Notes: a model not told the origin generated them from the sequence alone. Positions 26,901 through 36,753 are shown, numbered from the stretch's first letter. The stretch: 64,000 bases of DNA from Bradyrhizobium sp. NAS80.1 (GCF_001908205.1 NZ_LGHL01000003.1:1-64000), one strand, 5' to 3'. Translations and numbers: made by a program.

Positions 26901-27172
26901 ACGAGAGAAACCAGGTCTTCCGATCTGTCTCGATCCATTGACCTCGCCGGTGCCGCGAAGTTGTCGATGGCAGCCTTCGACCAAATTGGCTGTCGCGCGC
27001 GTCCAATTCCGCGATAGCCAACGGGAGCTGGTGCCTCGCCGCGACCAACAGCGCGTGCGAGTTCACCTGTATCGCGATAATCGAGGTAGGCGGCGGCCAT
27101 GTCAGCGCGCATGAGTGCAGGCCATGTGCCGATGGGCGGATAACGGGCAGGAAGGGCAGGGCGAAGTGCCAT
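26897..27172 (-). CDS. Excisionase-like small helix-turn-helix protein
   Basis: A 91-residue protein with a MerR/AlpA-type winged-helix look: LMRADMAAAYLDYRDTGELARAVGRGEAPAPVGYRGIGRARQPIWSKAAID, i.e. helix-turn-helix followed by a wing with an Arg-rich strand and the W/SKAAID helix. It overlaps the integrase start by 4 bp. Small proteins of this kind directly upstream of an integrase usually act as recombination directionality factors. Confidence 0.75.
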   Translation of the reverse strand: MALRPALPARYPPIGTWPALMRADMAAAYLDYRDTGELARAVGRGEAPAPVGYRGIGRARQPIWSKAAIDNFAAPARSMDRDRSEDLVSLV

Positions 27173-28346
27173 GAGCGTAGGTCAATGGTCGAAATGTCCG
27201 GGCTGTGTCATCAAATCCTCAAGTCGTTTGAGGGGCTCCTGACCTGTGGAAGGCCCAAAAGGTAGAGCTTGTGGTCAAACGTCTTGCCTCTTGCGCGCAT
27301 ACTTCCAAGCCCTCGTGTCAACGCCACCTTCGATATTGAAAGCCAGTGCGCCACAGAAAAAGGAGAGCAGAGAGCTCGTGTGGCAATCGGCTGGCATGGC
27401 GTGAAAATAGGACGGACGATGTAGCCTAACAGAAACGATCAGGGTCGCACGCGTGGTCGGCACTTACGGGTTCAATAGAATCCTGGTCGCAAGGCGGCGA
27501 CAGCTGCGTGTCCGGTCTTGTAGTGGCAGGATCGCCCTATCTGGGCCGTCACGAGCAGAGTAGGCCTAGGATGCGTGTCTTATTACGGATCGCTAGCGGC
27601 GCACCAAATAGCCGCGCTCGCCGGACCAAACTCCTCGCTCGCTTAAAAGGCCGATTGGAGTGGTGCGGATTGGTGAAATGCGAAGTTCGATCGATCTGAT
27701 GATGGGGGCGCAATTGTCCGAATGCCCAGCAACACCGATCGACAAAATAGCGAGGCGCTTCGGCTCGCACTGAGTAATGAGTGGTTTATGCACCGCGACG
27801 GACGCCGGCTGTTGGCACTCAAGCGCCTATCCTCGCCCGCTGGCTGAGAGTCAGCTGATTCTGCTGAACTACCAGTACTCAATCCGACAATCCTGTTGAT
27901 CAACTTGCATGAGAAGGCGCAGCAAGTCATCTCTTTGTCGGAATGATACGGATCGTAAGTACCGCAGCGGTCGTTCGCTCTCAAGGGTGCTCGGCTGGAG
28001 TTCTTGGACGTTCGCAAGGTTGCGATTGGGATGTCGCCGCCAGGGTGTAATCGCTGTCGTTGAGACGCTTTTGATCTGTGCCATCGCGCGTGCGGCGTTT
28101 GCCGCAACGGGCTCTCGTGAACCGAGCCGCTCTGCGTCTCGGCCGACGGCTTCGATCCCTCGCGCACCGTATAGTGTCTCTCGCCGGAGGCGCTCGGTCC
28201 CGGGTTCCGTCGCGTTCCGCGCCGGCGCTATGCTAACCCTCCTGCGGGTGCCTTTTTAACCGGTCTCGAGACTGCAGTCGGTCCCGCGTCCCGCCTGACG
28301 GCGGCGCTATGCTGACGCTCCTGCGGCTGCCTTCTTTGGCCCGCAG
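27173..28346. other. Gene-poor region downstream of the integrase module
   Basis: About 1.2 kb with no open frame I can link to a protein family; base composition looks less GC-rich than flanking coding DNA. It ends with an 80-bp-period duplication (see repeat at 28196). It may hold the promoter of the excisionase-integrase pair or decayed sequence. Confidence 0.4.
28196..28345. repeat. Imperfect direct duplication, about 80-bp period
   Basis: Two copies of a segment starting GGTCCCG(G/C)GT and containing GGCGCTATGCT(A/G)AC(C/G)CTCCTGCGG(G/C)TGCCTT. The second-half motif begins near 28223 and again near 28303. It precedes the ArdC fragment and looks like a duplicated gene leader. Confidence 0.5.
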
Positions 28347-28598
28347 TTGCGGGCCACGGCCCTTGAGGATTCGAGCGCGGAACTGTGCGCCGCGTTCTTG
28401 CGTGCGGCACTGGGCGTTGAGCCGACGGTGCGGCGCACCGACTACATCGCCTCGTGGCTTGAGATGCTGCGCGAGGACAATCGGGCGATTGCCCGCGCGG
28501 CAAGCCAAGCCAGCAAGGCGGCGGATTACATTGTCGGTTTTTTGACAGATCCCGCTGTCGGCATAGCAGGTGGGGATGGGGAGTGTGAGGCGGCTTGA
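28347..28598 (+). pseudogene. C-terminal fragment of an ArdC-type antirestriction/zincin protein
   Basis: About 60 residues (ALEDSSAELCAAFLRAALGV, VRRTDYIASWLEMLREDNRAI, ASKAADYIVGF) match the C-terminus of the ArdC-family protein at 41421-42323 in this same window (TVELLSAMICADLNL, AAYVASWLEVLRSDQRAI, SKAQEIADW). The N-terminal ssDNA-binding domain and HExxH site are missing. It is a remnant of the backbone's own ardC, which commonly precedes the Toprim gene in such elements. Confidence 0.75.
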
Positions 28599-28808
28599 AG
28601 CATCTCTTCTTTACTCGGAAGAAGAGTGAGAGGGGGGGTGGAGTTTCCGCGACGGGTTGGAAGCCGAGAGAGAGGCTCTCGGCAGCCCGCCGTGGAGCAT
28701 CGAAATGGTGGAAGCTGTCCCGACGATCACGACCTGTGACTTTACCTTCAGTAAGGTGGCGTTGGAGCACCACCAGATTGAGTACATCGGCCAGCGGGAG
28801 GCTGCGTG

Positions 28809-29870
28809 ATGTCACGCGGCGCTTCCGAACTGGCGCGGCGCCTCGCGCGAGAAGCCGAGGCGGTGTGCCGTCACTATCTCTCGAACGGTCGGCGCCAAGG
28901 TCGCTATTGGCTGGTTGGCGATGCCCGCAACACGCCGGGACGCTCGATGTTCGTTCGATTGAAGGAATCGCCCAAGGGGCCAGCCGGGAAATGGACTGAT
29001 GCCGCAACGGGCGAGCACGGTGACTTGCTCGACGTCATCCAAAAAAGCTGTGGGCTCCTCGACTTCCACGACGTGGCGAATGAGGCGCGCCGCTTTCTCA
29101 ATTTACCTCGCTCGGACTCAGAGCCGTCGCCGAAACTTGCGCACACCAGAGCGCCAATCAGCTCGCCCGAGGCGGCCCGGCGGCTCTTCGCCATCTCGCA
29201 GCCAGTTGCCGGGACTCTCGCAGAGGTCTACTTGCGCAATCGGGGCATTTTAGCGTCACGCGACGATAGTGCGCTGCGCTTCTACCCGCGCTGCTACTAC
29301 CGACGCGACGAGGACGCGCCCACCGAGATATGGCCGGCATTAATCGCACGTGTCACGGATCTTGATGGCCGGGTCACCGGCGTGCATCGCACCTGGCTCG
29401 ATCCCGATGGCTTCGATATTGTTCGCTTGGGCAAAGCGCCGATCGACACACCGCGACGTGCCATGGGTGACCTTCTCGGTAATGCGGTTCGATTCGGGAC
29501 GGCCGACGACGTGCTGGTGGCGGGAGAGGGCATCGAGACCATGTTGTCGCTGCGCTGTGCAGTTCCAACGCTGCCAATGGCTGCCGCGCTTTCCGCAAAC
29601 CATCTTGCTGCCCTGCTGCCTCCGCTGCAGCTACGCCGACTCTACGTCGCGCGCGATCTTGATGCGGCCGGCAACTTCGCGGTAGCGGCCCTGACCAAAC
29701 GCACCTTGGACGCCGGTATCGAGGCGATACCGCTGACGCCCCGGCTTGGAGACTTCAACGAGGATCTGCTCGCCTTTGGCCTCGATGAGCTTCGTGAGGC
29801 CTTGCGCGTACAGCTCGCTCCACAGGACGTTATGCGCTTCATGTCCCCGGCGGCTGCCGAGACGAGTTGA
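28809..29870 (+). CDS. Toprim-domain protein of mobile elements
   Basis: A 353-residue primase/topoisomerase-type protein. An N-terminal zinc-less DUF7146-like region (RRLAREAEAVCRHYL, HGDLLDVIQ) precedes a Toprim domain with the conserved Glu in LVAGEGIETMLSL and the D-x-D pair in LYVARDLDAAG. Proteins of this type are near universal on alphaproteobacterial plasmids and ICEs and are thought to act in element replication; no helicase part is present. GTG at 28806 is directly before the ATG used. Confidence 0.85.
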   Translation: MSRGASELARRLAREAEAVCRHYLSNGRRQGRYWLVGDARNTPGRSMFVRLKESPKGPAGKWTDAATGEHGDLLDVIQKSCGLLDFHDVANEARRFLNLPRSDSEPSPKLAHTRAPISSPEAARRLFAISQPVAGTLAEVYLRNRGILASRDDSALRFYPRCYYRRDEDAPTEIWPALIARVTDLDGRVTGVHRTWLDPDGFDIVRLGKAPIDTPRRAMGDLLGNAVRFGTADDVLVAGEGIETMLSLRCAVPTLPMAAALSANHLAALLPPLQLRRLYVARDLDAAGNFAVAALTKRTLDAGIEAIPLTPRLGDFNEDLLAFGLDELREALRVQLAPQDVMRFMSPAAAETS

Positions 29871-30132
29871 ACGTGCGTTGCTTAAAGGGCGTCGCGGTCG
29901 GTTGTTTGGGGCCGCGGCCGCCGGACAGAGTCGCGCCCGAGGCCTTCTGGAGGGCGATCGGACGGCAGGCGGGTGCGGCCCTGCAATGGCAGAGATTGCG
30001 TCTATTTTCCGCCGGCGCGCCTCGCGCCTTTGCATCGCGAAACAAAATACCCGCATCTCTGCAATCCTCCGCTGTCGCTTCGGCCCTTCGCTTTCGCTTC
30101 GGGTTCTGGTCCTTTCCACCCGCCGTCAAGTG

Positions 30133-30162
30133 ATCGCCACGAAGGCCGCGATGGGCGCGGCC
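30133..30162 (+). promoter_or_regulatory. Structured 5' leader hairpin (DUF2493 gene)
   Basis: Stem GGCCGC (30144-30149) pairs with GCGGCC (30157-30162), 22 bp before the DUF2493 ATG. It belongs to a 30-bp block that recurs at 33916-33945 before DUF736 with 25/30 identity. One differing stem pair is compensatory (C-G here, T-A there). The gap 29871-30184 otherwise has no gene. Confidence 0.5.
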
Positions 30163-30184
30163 GATCCAGCAAAGGGCCTCACCC

Positions 30185-31123
30185 ATGATGACCGACCACG
30201 ACGACACCGATTTCGAACCGCCGCACGCTCCGTCTGCGACCGATCACATCCTGAGCGAGCTTCAGCTCTATGGCTATCGCCCGTTGCAGGGTGAACCCGA
30301 TCCAAGGCCACTTCCGGAAGGCAAGGTGATCGCCGGTGCTGTCGCCGACATCTTCGATGCCTTAGTCTCGACACTGAATGACACTCGCCTCGAACCGGAT
30401 CTTGAGGACTTGCTCTGGTCGGCCGTCAATCTCTTCCATCGTGCGGCGGCCCGCATCGAACGCGAGCTCGACACAAACGAGCAGGCGCAGCAGAAGAGCC
30501 AACGGGGGCAAAATGGCTCGGAGGTACGATCCGTCGAGCTAGAACGGCTCACTGCCGAGGGCATCACGCTCATAGAGCGCCGCAATGCCATGGAAGTCTT
30601 TCGCGACCAGGCTGCCGAATGGTTCGAAGTCCACACCGGCACGCCCTGGCGGCCGCGGTCTGGATCAGTCATCAACCACGGCACGCTCACCGCCGCGATG
30701 ATCGACAGCCGCGATTTCCTCGCCGCCAAGCGTCGGGCCGAAACCGAGGTGATGGTGCCGGCCGGCCCGAAGATCGCGCTCACCGGCGGGCTTGACTTCA
30801 ACGACGTTTCGCTCGTTTGGGACCGGCTCGACAAGGTTCACGCGAAGCATCCCGACATGGTCCTGCTTCACGGCGGTTCACCGAAAGGTGCTGAATTGAT
30901 CGCTGCGAAATGGGCCAGCAATCGCAGGGTACCACAGATCACCTTCAAACCCGACTGGACGAAGCACGCCAAGGCTGCACCATTCAAGCGCAACGACGCC
31001 ATGCTGGCAATCATGCCGGTCGGAGTCATGTACTTCCCGGGGACCGGCATACAGGACAACCTCGCCGACAAGGCGAAGAAGCTCGGCATTCCGGTCTGGA
31101 AATTTCGCAAAGACGGCGCGTGA
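30185..31123 (+). CDS. DUF2493 (SLOG superfamily) protein
   Basis: A 312-residue protein. The N-terminal half is helical and charged (a typical backbone feature is DALVSTLNDTRLEPDLEDLLWSAVNLFHRA). The C-terminal half is a DUF2493/YspA SLOG Rossmann-like domain: KIALTGGLDFNDVSLVWDRLDKVH, then LLHGGSPKGAELIAAKWA. SLOG domains bind nucleotide-like ligands; the role on mobile elements is unknown. It is a common backbone gene of alphaproteobacterial ICEs and plasmids. Confidence 0.85.
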   Translation: MMTDHDDTDFEPPHAPSATDHILSELQLYGYRPLQGEPDPRPLPEGKVIAGAVADIFDALVSTLNDTRLEPDLEDLLWSAVNLFHRAAARIERELDTNEQAQQKSQRGQNGSEVRSVELERLTAEGITLIERRNAMEVFRDQAAEWFEVHTGTPWRPRSGSVINHGTLTAAMIDSRDFLAAKRRAETEVMVPAGPKIALTGGLDFNDVSLVWDRLDKVHAKHPDMVLLHGGSPKGAELIAAKWASNRRVPQITFKPDWTKHAKAAPFKRNDAMLAIMPVGVMYFPGTGIQDNLADKAKKLGIPVWKFRKDGA

Positions 31124-31511
31124 GCGCCGTCTTACTCGACTCCAGCCGAAAATCGGTTCGCGCGGGCACCGCCAGATGAAGCTAGCCCGCTCATCAAAGG
31201 CCATTTCATCCGAGACCTTTGTCCGTCGCGTCTTGGCCTGTACATCCAAATGCGCCCTGACGGAAGGCCGACCATGGATTCGTCCTCAATGTCGCTGGGC
31301 TCATCCTATTTTTCTGGCTGACCCTTCTCTCGCGACATGTGCCCTGTCGTTCATCGCTGCAGTTAGAATTGGCTCGATGAGATCGGTCCCTCGAGGCTAC
31401 AGACGAGTGTCTTTGCCAGCGCCGGATCGAGAGGCGCTCGGGTCGAAACTCGAGCTGATTGAAATGCTCTTCGCAAGACGCGCCTGTGAATCTAATCCGA
31501 TGTACCGTCAG

Positions 31512-33050
31512 TCACTCTCGGCTTTGGCCGAACGCGTCTGCGTATAGTCGTTCAATCTTTGAGACCTCGTCATCCGTCAGCGCAGCGAATTCATTCTCTC
31601 TCGCGCGCTTCGACAGCCTGCCCTGATTCTGTCTGAGGAAGCCGAATAGATTGTTCAGCGTCCGCTCTGGCATGTCGATCATGTTCTCGATGCCGGCGCG
31701 GAACGTATCGAAGCCGAGAAGGAAGCTGGTTTCGTTCGGAAGATCCCGCTCTATTGTCTGGCGCACGCAGGCGTACAGAAACTCCGCGTGCGGCGTCGCA
31801 TCGAAGAACCGGTAGAAGTCTGCCGTATCGTTGAGAACCCTGACATTGCCGCTTGAGGTCGCCTCCCACCTGATGCAGGACAGCAGCCTGCCCGAATAGC
31901 TCTCAAGCACGTTCTTATACTGAGCGATCCGATCGAGGATCGCCGAGGACACAGGAAAGTGCACGCCCGCCGGGTTGAACCCGCGACGTGCGAGAACATG
32001 ATGCATCAGATAGCGATGAATGCGCCCATTGCCGTCCTCAAACGGGTGGATATACACGAAGCCGAACGCGAGAACGGCCGCCGCGACAACGGCATCGAGG
32101 TTGTTCTCGGCGCTGTGGTCGAAAGCGATCAGTCCAGCCATGAGCGAAGCGATGTCCTCATGCTTTGCACTGATATGGTCCGGAATGGGCCGTTGCGTGT
32201 CGCGGTCGTGCTCGCCGATAAAGCCGTCGTCCCTGCGAAGTCCGAGCTTCACGAAACGCTCGTCCCCGATCACAATGCGCTGTAGGCGAAGAAACTCCTG
32301 CTCGTCGAGCGGTGCGCGACCTGCTTCGCCAATGGCGCGGCCCCATCGCTGGATCCGATCCTGCGGCGGCCTTTCTCCTTCTATCACGTAGCTGGACTTC
32401 GAGTCCTTCAGCAGAAGGAAGGCGGCGGTACGGGCAAGCAGATCCTTCGGCACTTGGCTCACGACGGCGCGCGCGCGCTCTTTCCAGTCCTGCGCGATGA
32501 ATTCGTTCAGCGCAGCAGTCTTAAAGACGAGCGGACAAAATTCCGGCGTGCCGGGAAGGTTGTTGCGGACGCGATGCCGAGCCGAATTCTGCCCCGCGCC
32601 ACCAAACTGGATGTCGGTATCGACAGCATCTACATACGAGACCTTGTCCGCGGCAGGCAGGCTAAGCTCGCGGCCAAGCAGCCATTCGTACAAGAACCAG
32701 ATGCGGCGCGTGTACACCCCTGTAGGCTTCCGTCGCACAATTTCGGCAACGTCTTCGTCCTTGACGGCGAGGAACAGCCGCTTGAGGAGGGCGAGATCCA
32801 AGCCCTCGTACTTGAGCGCAAAGGTCAGGTGCCCCTCAAGCGAGGCCTCAGGCGCATGGCGCGGCGTATAGATGTGCCAATCGTCCTGTTCAACGATGCG
32901 GTGCTTGATGCCGATCGCCGAAAGCGCCCGGGGAACCGGGACAGGCAGATTGTAGGCGTCGATCAGGGCGGCGTAGCCCACCGGGATGGCCGTCTCGGGT
33001 AGCCGTCGGTCGTGAAAAACGTTCACTGGTCCTGAAAATCGTTCGCTCAT
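31512..33050 (-). CDS. Fic-domain protein (putative AMPylase), class II
   Basis: A 512-residue protein with a complete Fic active site HPFEDGNGRIHR (catalytic His about residue 335). An N-terminal inhibitory motif S-Y-V-I-E-G at about 220-225 fits the class II S/T-x3-E-G/N pattern that blocks ATP binding. A C-terminal winged-helix-like part follows. Fic proteins transfer AMP to Ser/Thr/Tyr hydroxyls. I start it at ATG 33050 (GGGA upstream); an in-frame ATG lies 21 codons before. It is transcribed against the backbone direction and is cargo. No antitoxin gene is needed with an internal inhibitor, and I see none. Confidence 0.88.
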   Translation of the reverse strand: MSERFSGPVNVFHDRRLPETAIPVGYAALIDAYNLPVPVPRALSAIGIKHRIVEQDDWHIYTPRHAPEASLEGHLTFALKYEGLDLALLKRLFLAVKDEDVAEIVRRKPTGVYTRRIWFLYEWLLGRELSLPAADKVSYVDAVDTDIQFGGAGQNSARHRVRNNLPGTPEFCPLVFKTAALNEFIAQDWKERARAVVSQVPKDLLARTAAFLLLKDSKSSYVIEGERPPQDRIQRWGRAIGEAGRAPLDEQEFLRLQRIVIGDERFVKLGLRRDDGFIGEHDRDTQRPIPDHISAKHEDIASLMAGLIAFDHSAENNLDAVVAAAVLAFGFVYIHPFEDGNGRIHRYLMHHVLARRGFNPAGVHFPVSSAILDRIAQYKNVLESYSGRLLSCIRWEATSSGNVRVLNDTADFYRFFDATPHAEFLYACVRQTIERDLPNETSFLLGFDTFRAGIENMIDMPERTLNNLFGFLRQNQGRLSKRARENEFAALTDDEVSKIERLYADAFGQSRE

Positions 33051-33915
33051 GGTAAATTTCCCGAAAAAAGCTCCCGTCTCCTGAATTTTCTTCGCAGAAG
33101 CCCTTAAAACCATCGAAGCATAAACAGTCCATGAAAAACAATCTCCAAATGCGAGTTTTGTGAAAATTATTCACCGACTGGTTCCGCTCGCCAGTCTGGC
33201 ACCCAGCCTCCCGTTGGGACTGGCCATCCTCCGGCCGAGCGTGCCGTGCGTTGCTCTCCGCGTCAGTGGCCACTCCTCCGAGTTTGAAGACGGCCAGATC
33301 GAAAGAACATGCGAACGACACATGCCCACGACTGCGCTGTTGCCGGCGGCCCTTGCAGCACTGTCACTGCGACCCGAGGTCAACCCGGTCGGAGATTCGC
33401 ATGTACGCGGCAGGCCAACGGAACGCTGTGGCGTGCTGGTCAATCAGCAGCAAGTAATTGAGGCCCGGATGCTTTGATCGTGTGATGACTGAGAGAGTTG
33501 AGATCAGCTTTTGACGGCACTTTCGGCCGTACCCGCGCCCTGCACGCGGGAAACGCCCGCGCGTGCGATGAGGTTTGCTGGTGTTTGCCGAGGCGCGTCT
33601 TCCTTGCCGTTAATGCGCGGCCGTCAGCATGTGTCCGATCGATCCAGCCTAAGTCCTTGTGGTGCGTCGGTGTCGGAATCCATGGTGCTCCGTCAGTTCG
33701 TTCACGGTGCGCGTCCAACGCAACCTCGAATGGGCTGATCAGGCCCGAGGGCCGGCAAGAGCCTCGATCGCCTTCCCGCAACGGCTGCGCCTGCTTTTTT
33801 CCCCTGCCGCGACGAGGCGGCATTCCTCGCGGGAGACAAAAAAGCAGGCTTGCCGCCGTCCTCCGCTGGCGCTGCGGGCCTGAAGGCTGCGGGCCGATCG
33901 CTCCCCGGGCCAAGG
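33051..33915. other. Non-coding stretch before DUF736
   Basis: About 0.87 kb between the Fic start and the DUF736 leader block. No open frame here has a recognisable family or good ribosome site. The last 200 bases are probably the long leader of DUF736. Confidence 0.35.
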
Positions 33916-33945
33916 ATCGCCATCGAGGCTGCGATGGGCGCAGCC
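33916..33945 (+). promoter_or_regulatory. Structured 5' leader hairpin (DUF736 gene)
   Basis: Stem GGCTGC (33927-33932) pairs with GCAGCC (33940-33945), 26 bp before the DUF736 ATG. Second copy of the block found upstream of DUF2493; the stem pair that differs between copies is compensatory. Confidence 0.5.
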
Positions 33946-33971
33946 CGAGCAACCAACAAACGGAGACTATC

Positions 33972-34286
33972 ATGGCTACCATCATCGGCACCTTCACCGC
34001 TTCGGACAACGGCTACGTCGGCTTGATCAAGACGCTGACGCTGAACATCAAGGCAAGGTTCGCCGCGTCCGAGAAGGACAACGACAAGGCGCCCGACTAC
34101 CGCATCTTCGCAGGCATGATCGAGTTCGGCGCCGCCTGGAAGAAGACCGCCCGCGACAGCGAACGCGAATACCTCTCCGTCAAACTCGACGATCCGAGCT
34201 TCCCGGCCCCAATCTACGCTTCGCTGGTGAAGGTCGAAGGCGACGCGGGCTTCACCCTGATCTGGTCGCGCCGCAACGGCGACTGA
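33972..34286 (+). CDS. DUF736 family protein
   Basis: A 104-residue protein starting [22 protein letters not shown] and ending in a beta-rich stretch ([24 protein letters not shown]). DUF736 is a small, abundant backbone protein of alphaproteobacterial ICEs and plasmids, probably beta-barrel-like and perhaps nucleic-acid-binding; function unknown. ATG 33972 has a GGAGA ribosome site; the frame continues upstream without family similarity. A strong terminator follows at 34302. Confidence 0.92.
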   Translation: MATIIGTFTASDNGYVGLIKTLTLNIKARFAASEKDNDKAPDYRIFAGMIEFGAAWKKTARDSEREYLSVKLDDPSFPAPIYASLVKVEGDAGFTLIWSRRNGD

Positions 34287-34301
34287 TCCCTCGGAATCAT
34301 C

Positions 34302-34331
34302 AGCCCCGCCTCCTCGGAGGCGGGGCTTTTT
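34302..34331 (+). terminator. Rho-independent terminator after DUF736
   Basis: Stem AGCCCCGCCT / AGGCGGGGCT with a short CCTCGG loop, followed directly by a T5 run, 15 bp after the DUF736 stop. Confidence 0.9.
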
Positions 34332-34643
34332 GCGTTTTCTGCGCAGCATTGAAGGAAGCAGAAAGAGCATTTTTTTGAAGGGTTGCTAAGGGCTCCGCCC
34401 TCGCGCCGGCAAGGGTGAAGCTCACTTCGTGTGCCGGCTGGAGCGGTGTCCCCGGTCTTCCGCGCAAAGGATCTTCATGACGACGTCGTCATCAGGCGCG
34501 TGCAGACGCGCAGCCTTCGGCGCGCCCTTGCCAGGCGGGTGATCCCCCTCCGCGTCCTGCCGCCCTTGCCCTTGCTACCCCACGTCTCGCCGACGGGCAG
34601 GGTTGCAGCGCAGCGCTGCGCTTCAACCTCAGCCCATAGGAGA

Positions 34644-35060
34644 ATGACCATGAACATGAACATGATGACTTTGTCCCAAAGCGAACAGCCTTTGTCGGGC
34701 GGTTTCCGCGTGGATGTATCGCGTGGCCAGCGGATCGGCCGCGTGTCGTCCGAGTGGTTTGCGCGACCGGACGACGAGCGTTACCTGAATTTGCCGGACC
34801 TCTATGAAGCGGTGCGAGGACGTGCCGAACGCGCGCAGGCACGGACGGTGGAAAGCCGGGCTATCCGGGTGGAGGCGAACTGCGAAAATTCCGAGCGGCT
34901 GGCCCTGACGGTGCCGGGACGTGACGAGCCGGTGGCGCCGACGCATTGGAGCTTTGGCCAGTTGAGTACGCTGGTTGGCGCGCCGACCTCCTACCTGCGG
35001 CAACTGCCTGCGGCACTATCGGCCATCAACCTGCAACACGGCTTGCTGTCACATCGCGCC
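34644..35060 (+). pseudogene. DUF932 gene, 5' half (split by a 10.8-kb insertion)
   Basis: The frame starts MTMNMNMMTLSQSEQPLSGG and gives the N-terminal part of a DUF932 (phage/plasmid-like) protein: HWSFGQLSTLVGAPTSYLRQL, then INLQHGLLSHRA, where it leaves the family at base 35060. The rest of the protein resumes at 45829 with ELVKTLETNNGRVELRAVTGP. Joining CGCGCC at 35055-35060 to base 45829 gives one continuous reading frame (…LLSHRA-ELVKTLE…). The leader at 34600-34620 holds a GCGCAGCGCTGCGC palindrome like the neighbouring gene leaders. Confidence 0.9.
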
Positions 35061-35094
35061 TTATCCTAACACTGTGATCCTGTCTCAGAATCAG
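35061..35094 (+). repeat. Left terminal inverted repeat of the trio element
   Basis: TTATC-CT-AACA, nine bases, then TGTCTCAG-A-ATCAG. It matches the reverse complement of 45791-45822 at 22 of the 23 to 25 conserved positions, with a 2-base spacer difference. Confidence 0.85.
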
Positions 35095-35108
35095 GCATGG
35101 AGCCGCGT

Positions 35109-35235
35109 CACCGCTGTTGCGGTGAAGCTCTTCAGACGTCCGAGTCAAGCGTTCCCGCAGCGAAGCGAGGACAACGCTTGACGCGGCGGCGCCACCACAA
35201 GCTATTCGAAGGGGTGCAGGCGAAGTCCTGCAACC
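35109..35235. other. Hairpin-rich left subterminal region
   Basis: Contains CACCGC-TGTT-GCGGTG (35109-35124), a perfect 10-bp inverted repeat GTCAAGCGTT / AACGCTTGAC (35144-35153, 35173-35182), and TGCAGG/CCTGCA arms around 35215-35235. It lies between the terminal repeat and the first recombinase. It may hold accessory binding sites or a structured leader. Confidence 0.5.
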
Positions 35236-35322
35236 CTGCCACGCGGCGAGCGGGAGAGCGCGGAGGGGGAACCCCTCGCATCCTAAACAAAAAGAGTCGC
35301 GCCGAAGGCGCTCCGCTTGGGT

Positions 35323-36753
35323 ATGTGCGTGCAGTTGTACTTTACGAACCTTGACGTGCTGTCGCGTCCGCTTCCGCTTTCCATTGATGGCCTTGCAGTG
35401 AGTACCGCGCCCGGTGCGCTCGACGTTGCCGAGCGCGCCGGGCTGATCGACGGCATGCCGTTCATCCTCATGGATGATGGAAGCTACGATCTCAATCTCA
35501 ATCGATTCTTCCGCGCCTGCCCAGGGATGGGCGCGCGCTCGCCGAACACCTAGCGGTCCTACGCGCGGGACATTCTGGTCTGGGCTCGCTTCCTTCGCGA
35601 GCGGCGCGGCGGCAAGACGGTCTGGCAAGCAGACCGCCATGACGTTCTGGCGTTCCATCGAGCACGGCGGCTATCTGCGGCTCCCTACCGCATCTCGGCA
35701 TCGAGCTGGAATCGGGGCATCGCGGCGCTCGACAAACTCTATCGGTGGGCCGTCGAAGAGGGGATCATGACGACCTCGCCCTTCAGCTACGGCGTGACCG
35801 CTTATAGGAGGGCGGGGACGCGCGCGTTGCTGGCGGCGACGGCGAACCGCTCGCGCGAACGTGCCGCGCGGCGGCACGATATGCGTTTCATCGATCTTGG
35901 CAGCTATTTGCTATTCCGCGACGTCGGCTTGCGCGGAAGGCTTCCGGACGGTTCGGAGGACCCGGCCTGGCGTGGCCGCAACGGCGAGCGCAATGCGTTG
36001 TTCGCGGAACTCCTGGTCACGACCGGTCTGCGGTTGTCCGAGGGCGGCAGCTTGCTGCTCGCCGATCTTCCGCGCAGGTCGGATTCCAGCATGCGCTCGC
36101 TCCCGTTCGACCTTCCCGGGGCGGTCGCCAAGGGCGGACGACCGCGCCGCATTCGCATCCCCCGCCGGGTCTTGAAGCTCGTCAGCGACTACATCGATCT
36201 TGAGCGAATGATCTCGGCAGCCCGGCGAGAGCCGACGGTGTCCAATCCGTTCTGGTTGACGTCGGATCGCGAGAAGGTCGTCGACGCGAAGGGCAAGCGG
36301 GTTCGCCTCGACCGGCTGACGCCGCGCGAGCGAGGCCGTGTGCTGACCGGCGCGCCCGGCAAGGCGCAGCATGCTCTGCTATGGCTGACGGAAGGCGGCG
36401 CACCCGTCCCGTCAGCAACCTGGGAAGCCGCGTTCCGCCGCGCCTGCGCGCGCTGCCACCGTTTCGGCATCGACGTCAACGTGACGCCGCACACGCTGCG
36501 GCACACCTTCGCCGTCAACATGCTCTCCATGCTGATCCGTGAGCAGATCGGGATCGTGTTCGATCCGCAGGATCGACATGGCGCGGCCTACCGTCGGATT
36601 CTGGGGGATCCGCTGCAGAAGCTCCAGCACCTGTTGGGCCACGCCAGCGTGACCAGCACTTACATCTATCTCGACAGTCTTGCCGAAGCGCAGGAACTGG
36701 TCGACGCGGCCGCCGATCGCTGGGCCGAAGATGCGGCCGGTAACGCGCAATGA
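35323..36753 (+). pseudogene. Tyrosine recombinase A of the trio, in-frame TAG
   Basis: The frame starts at ATG 35323 (MCVQLYFTNLDVLSRPLPL), meets a TAG at 35551-35553 after GMGARSPNT, and continues in the same frame (RSYARDILVWARFLRERRGG) to 36753. The full length would be 476 residues. Downstream the catalytic domain is complete: Arg in VTTGLRLSEGG, HTLRHTFAVNML, LLGHASVTSTYIYLD with the Tyr nucleophile. Only the core-binding domain is interrupted. Translation could restart at ATG 35767, which would give a catalytic domain only. The stop overlaps the next gene's start (ATGA). Confidence 0.85.

Noticed and set aside
31176-31547. Possible 123-residue protein between DUF2493 and Fic
   Set aside because: No family, no ribosome site, overlaps the Fic 3' end.
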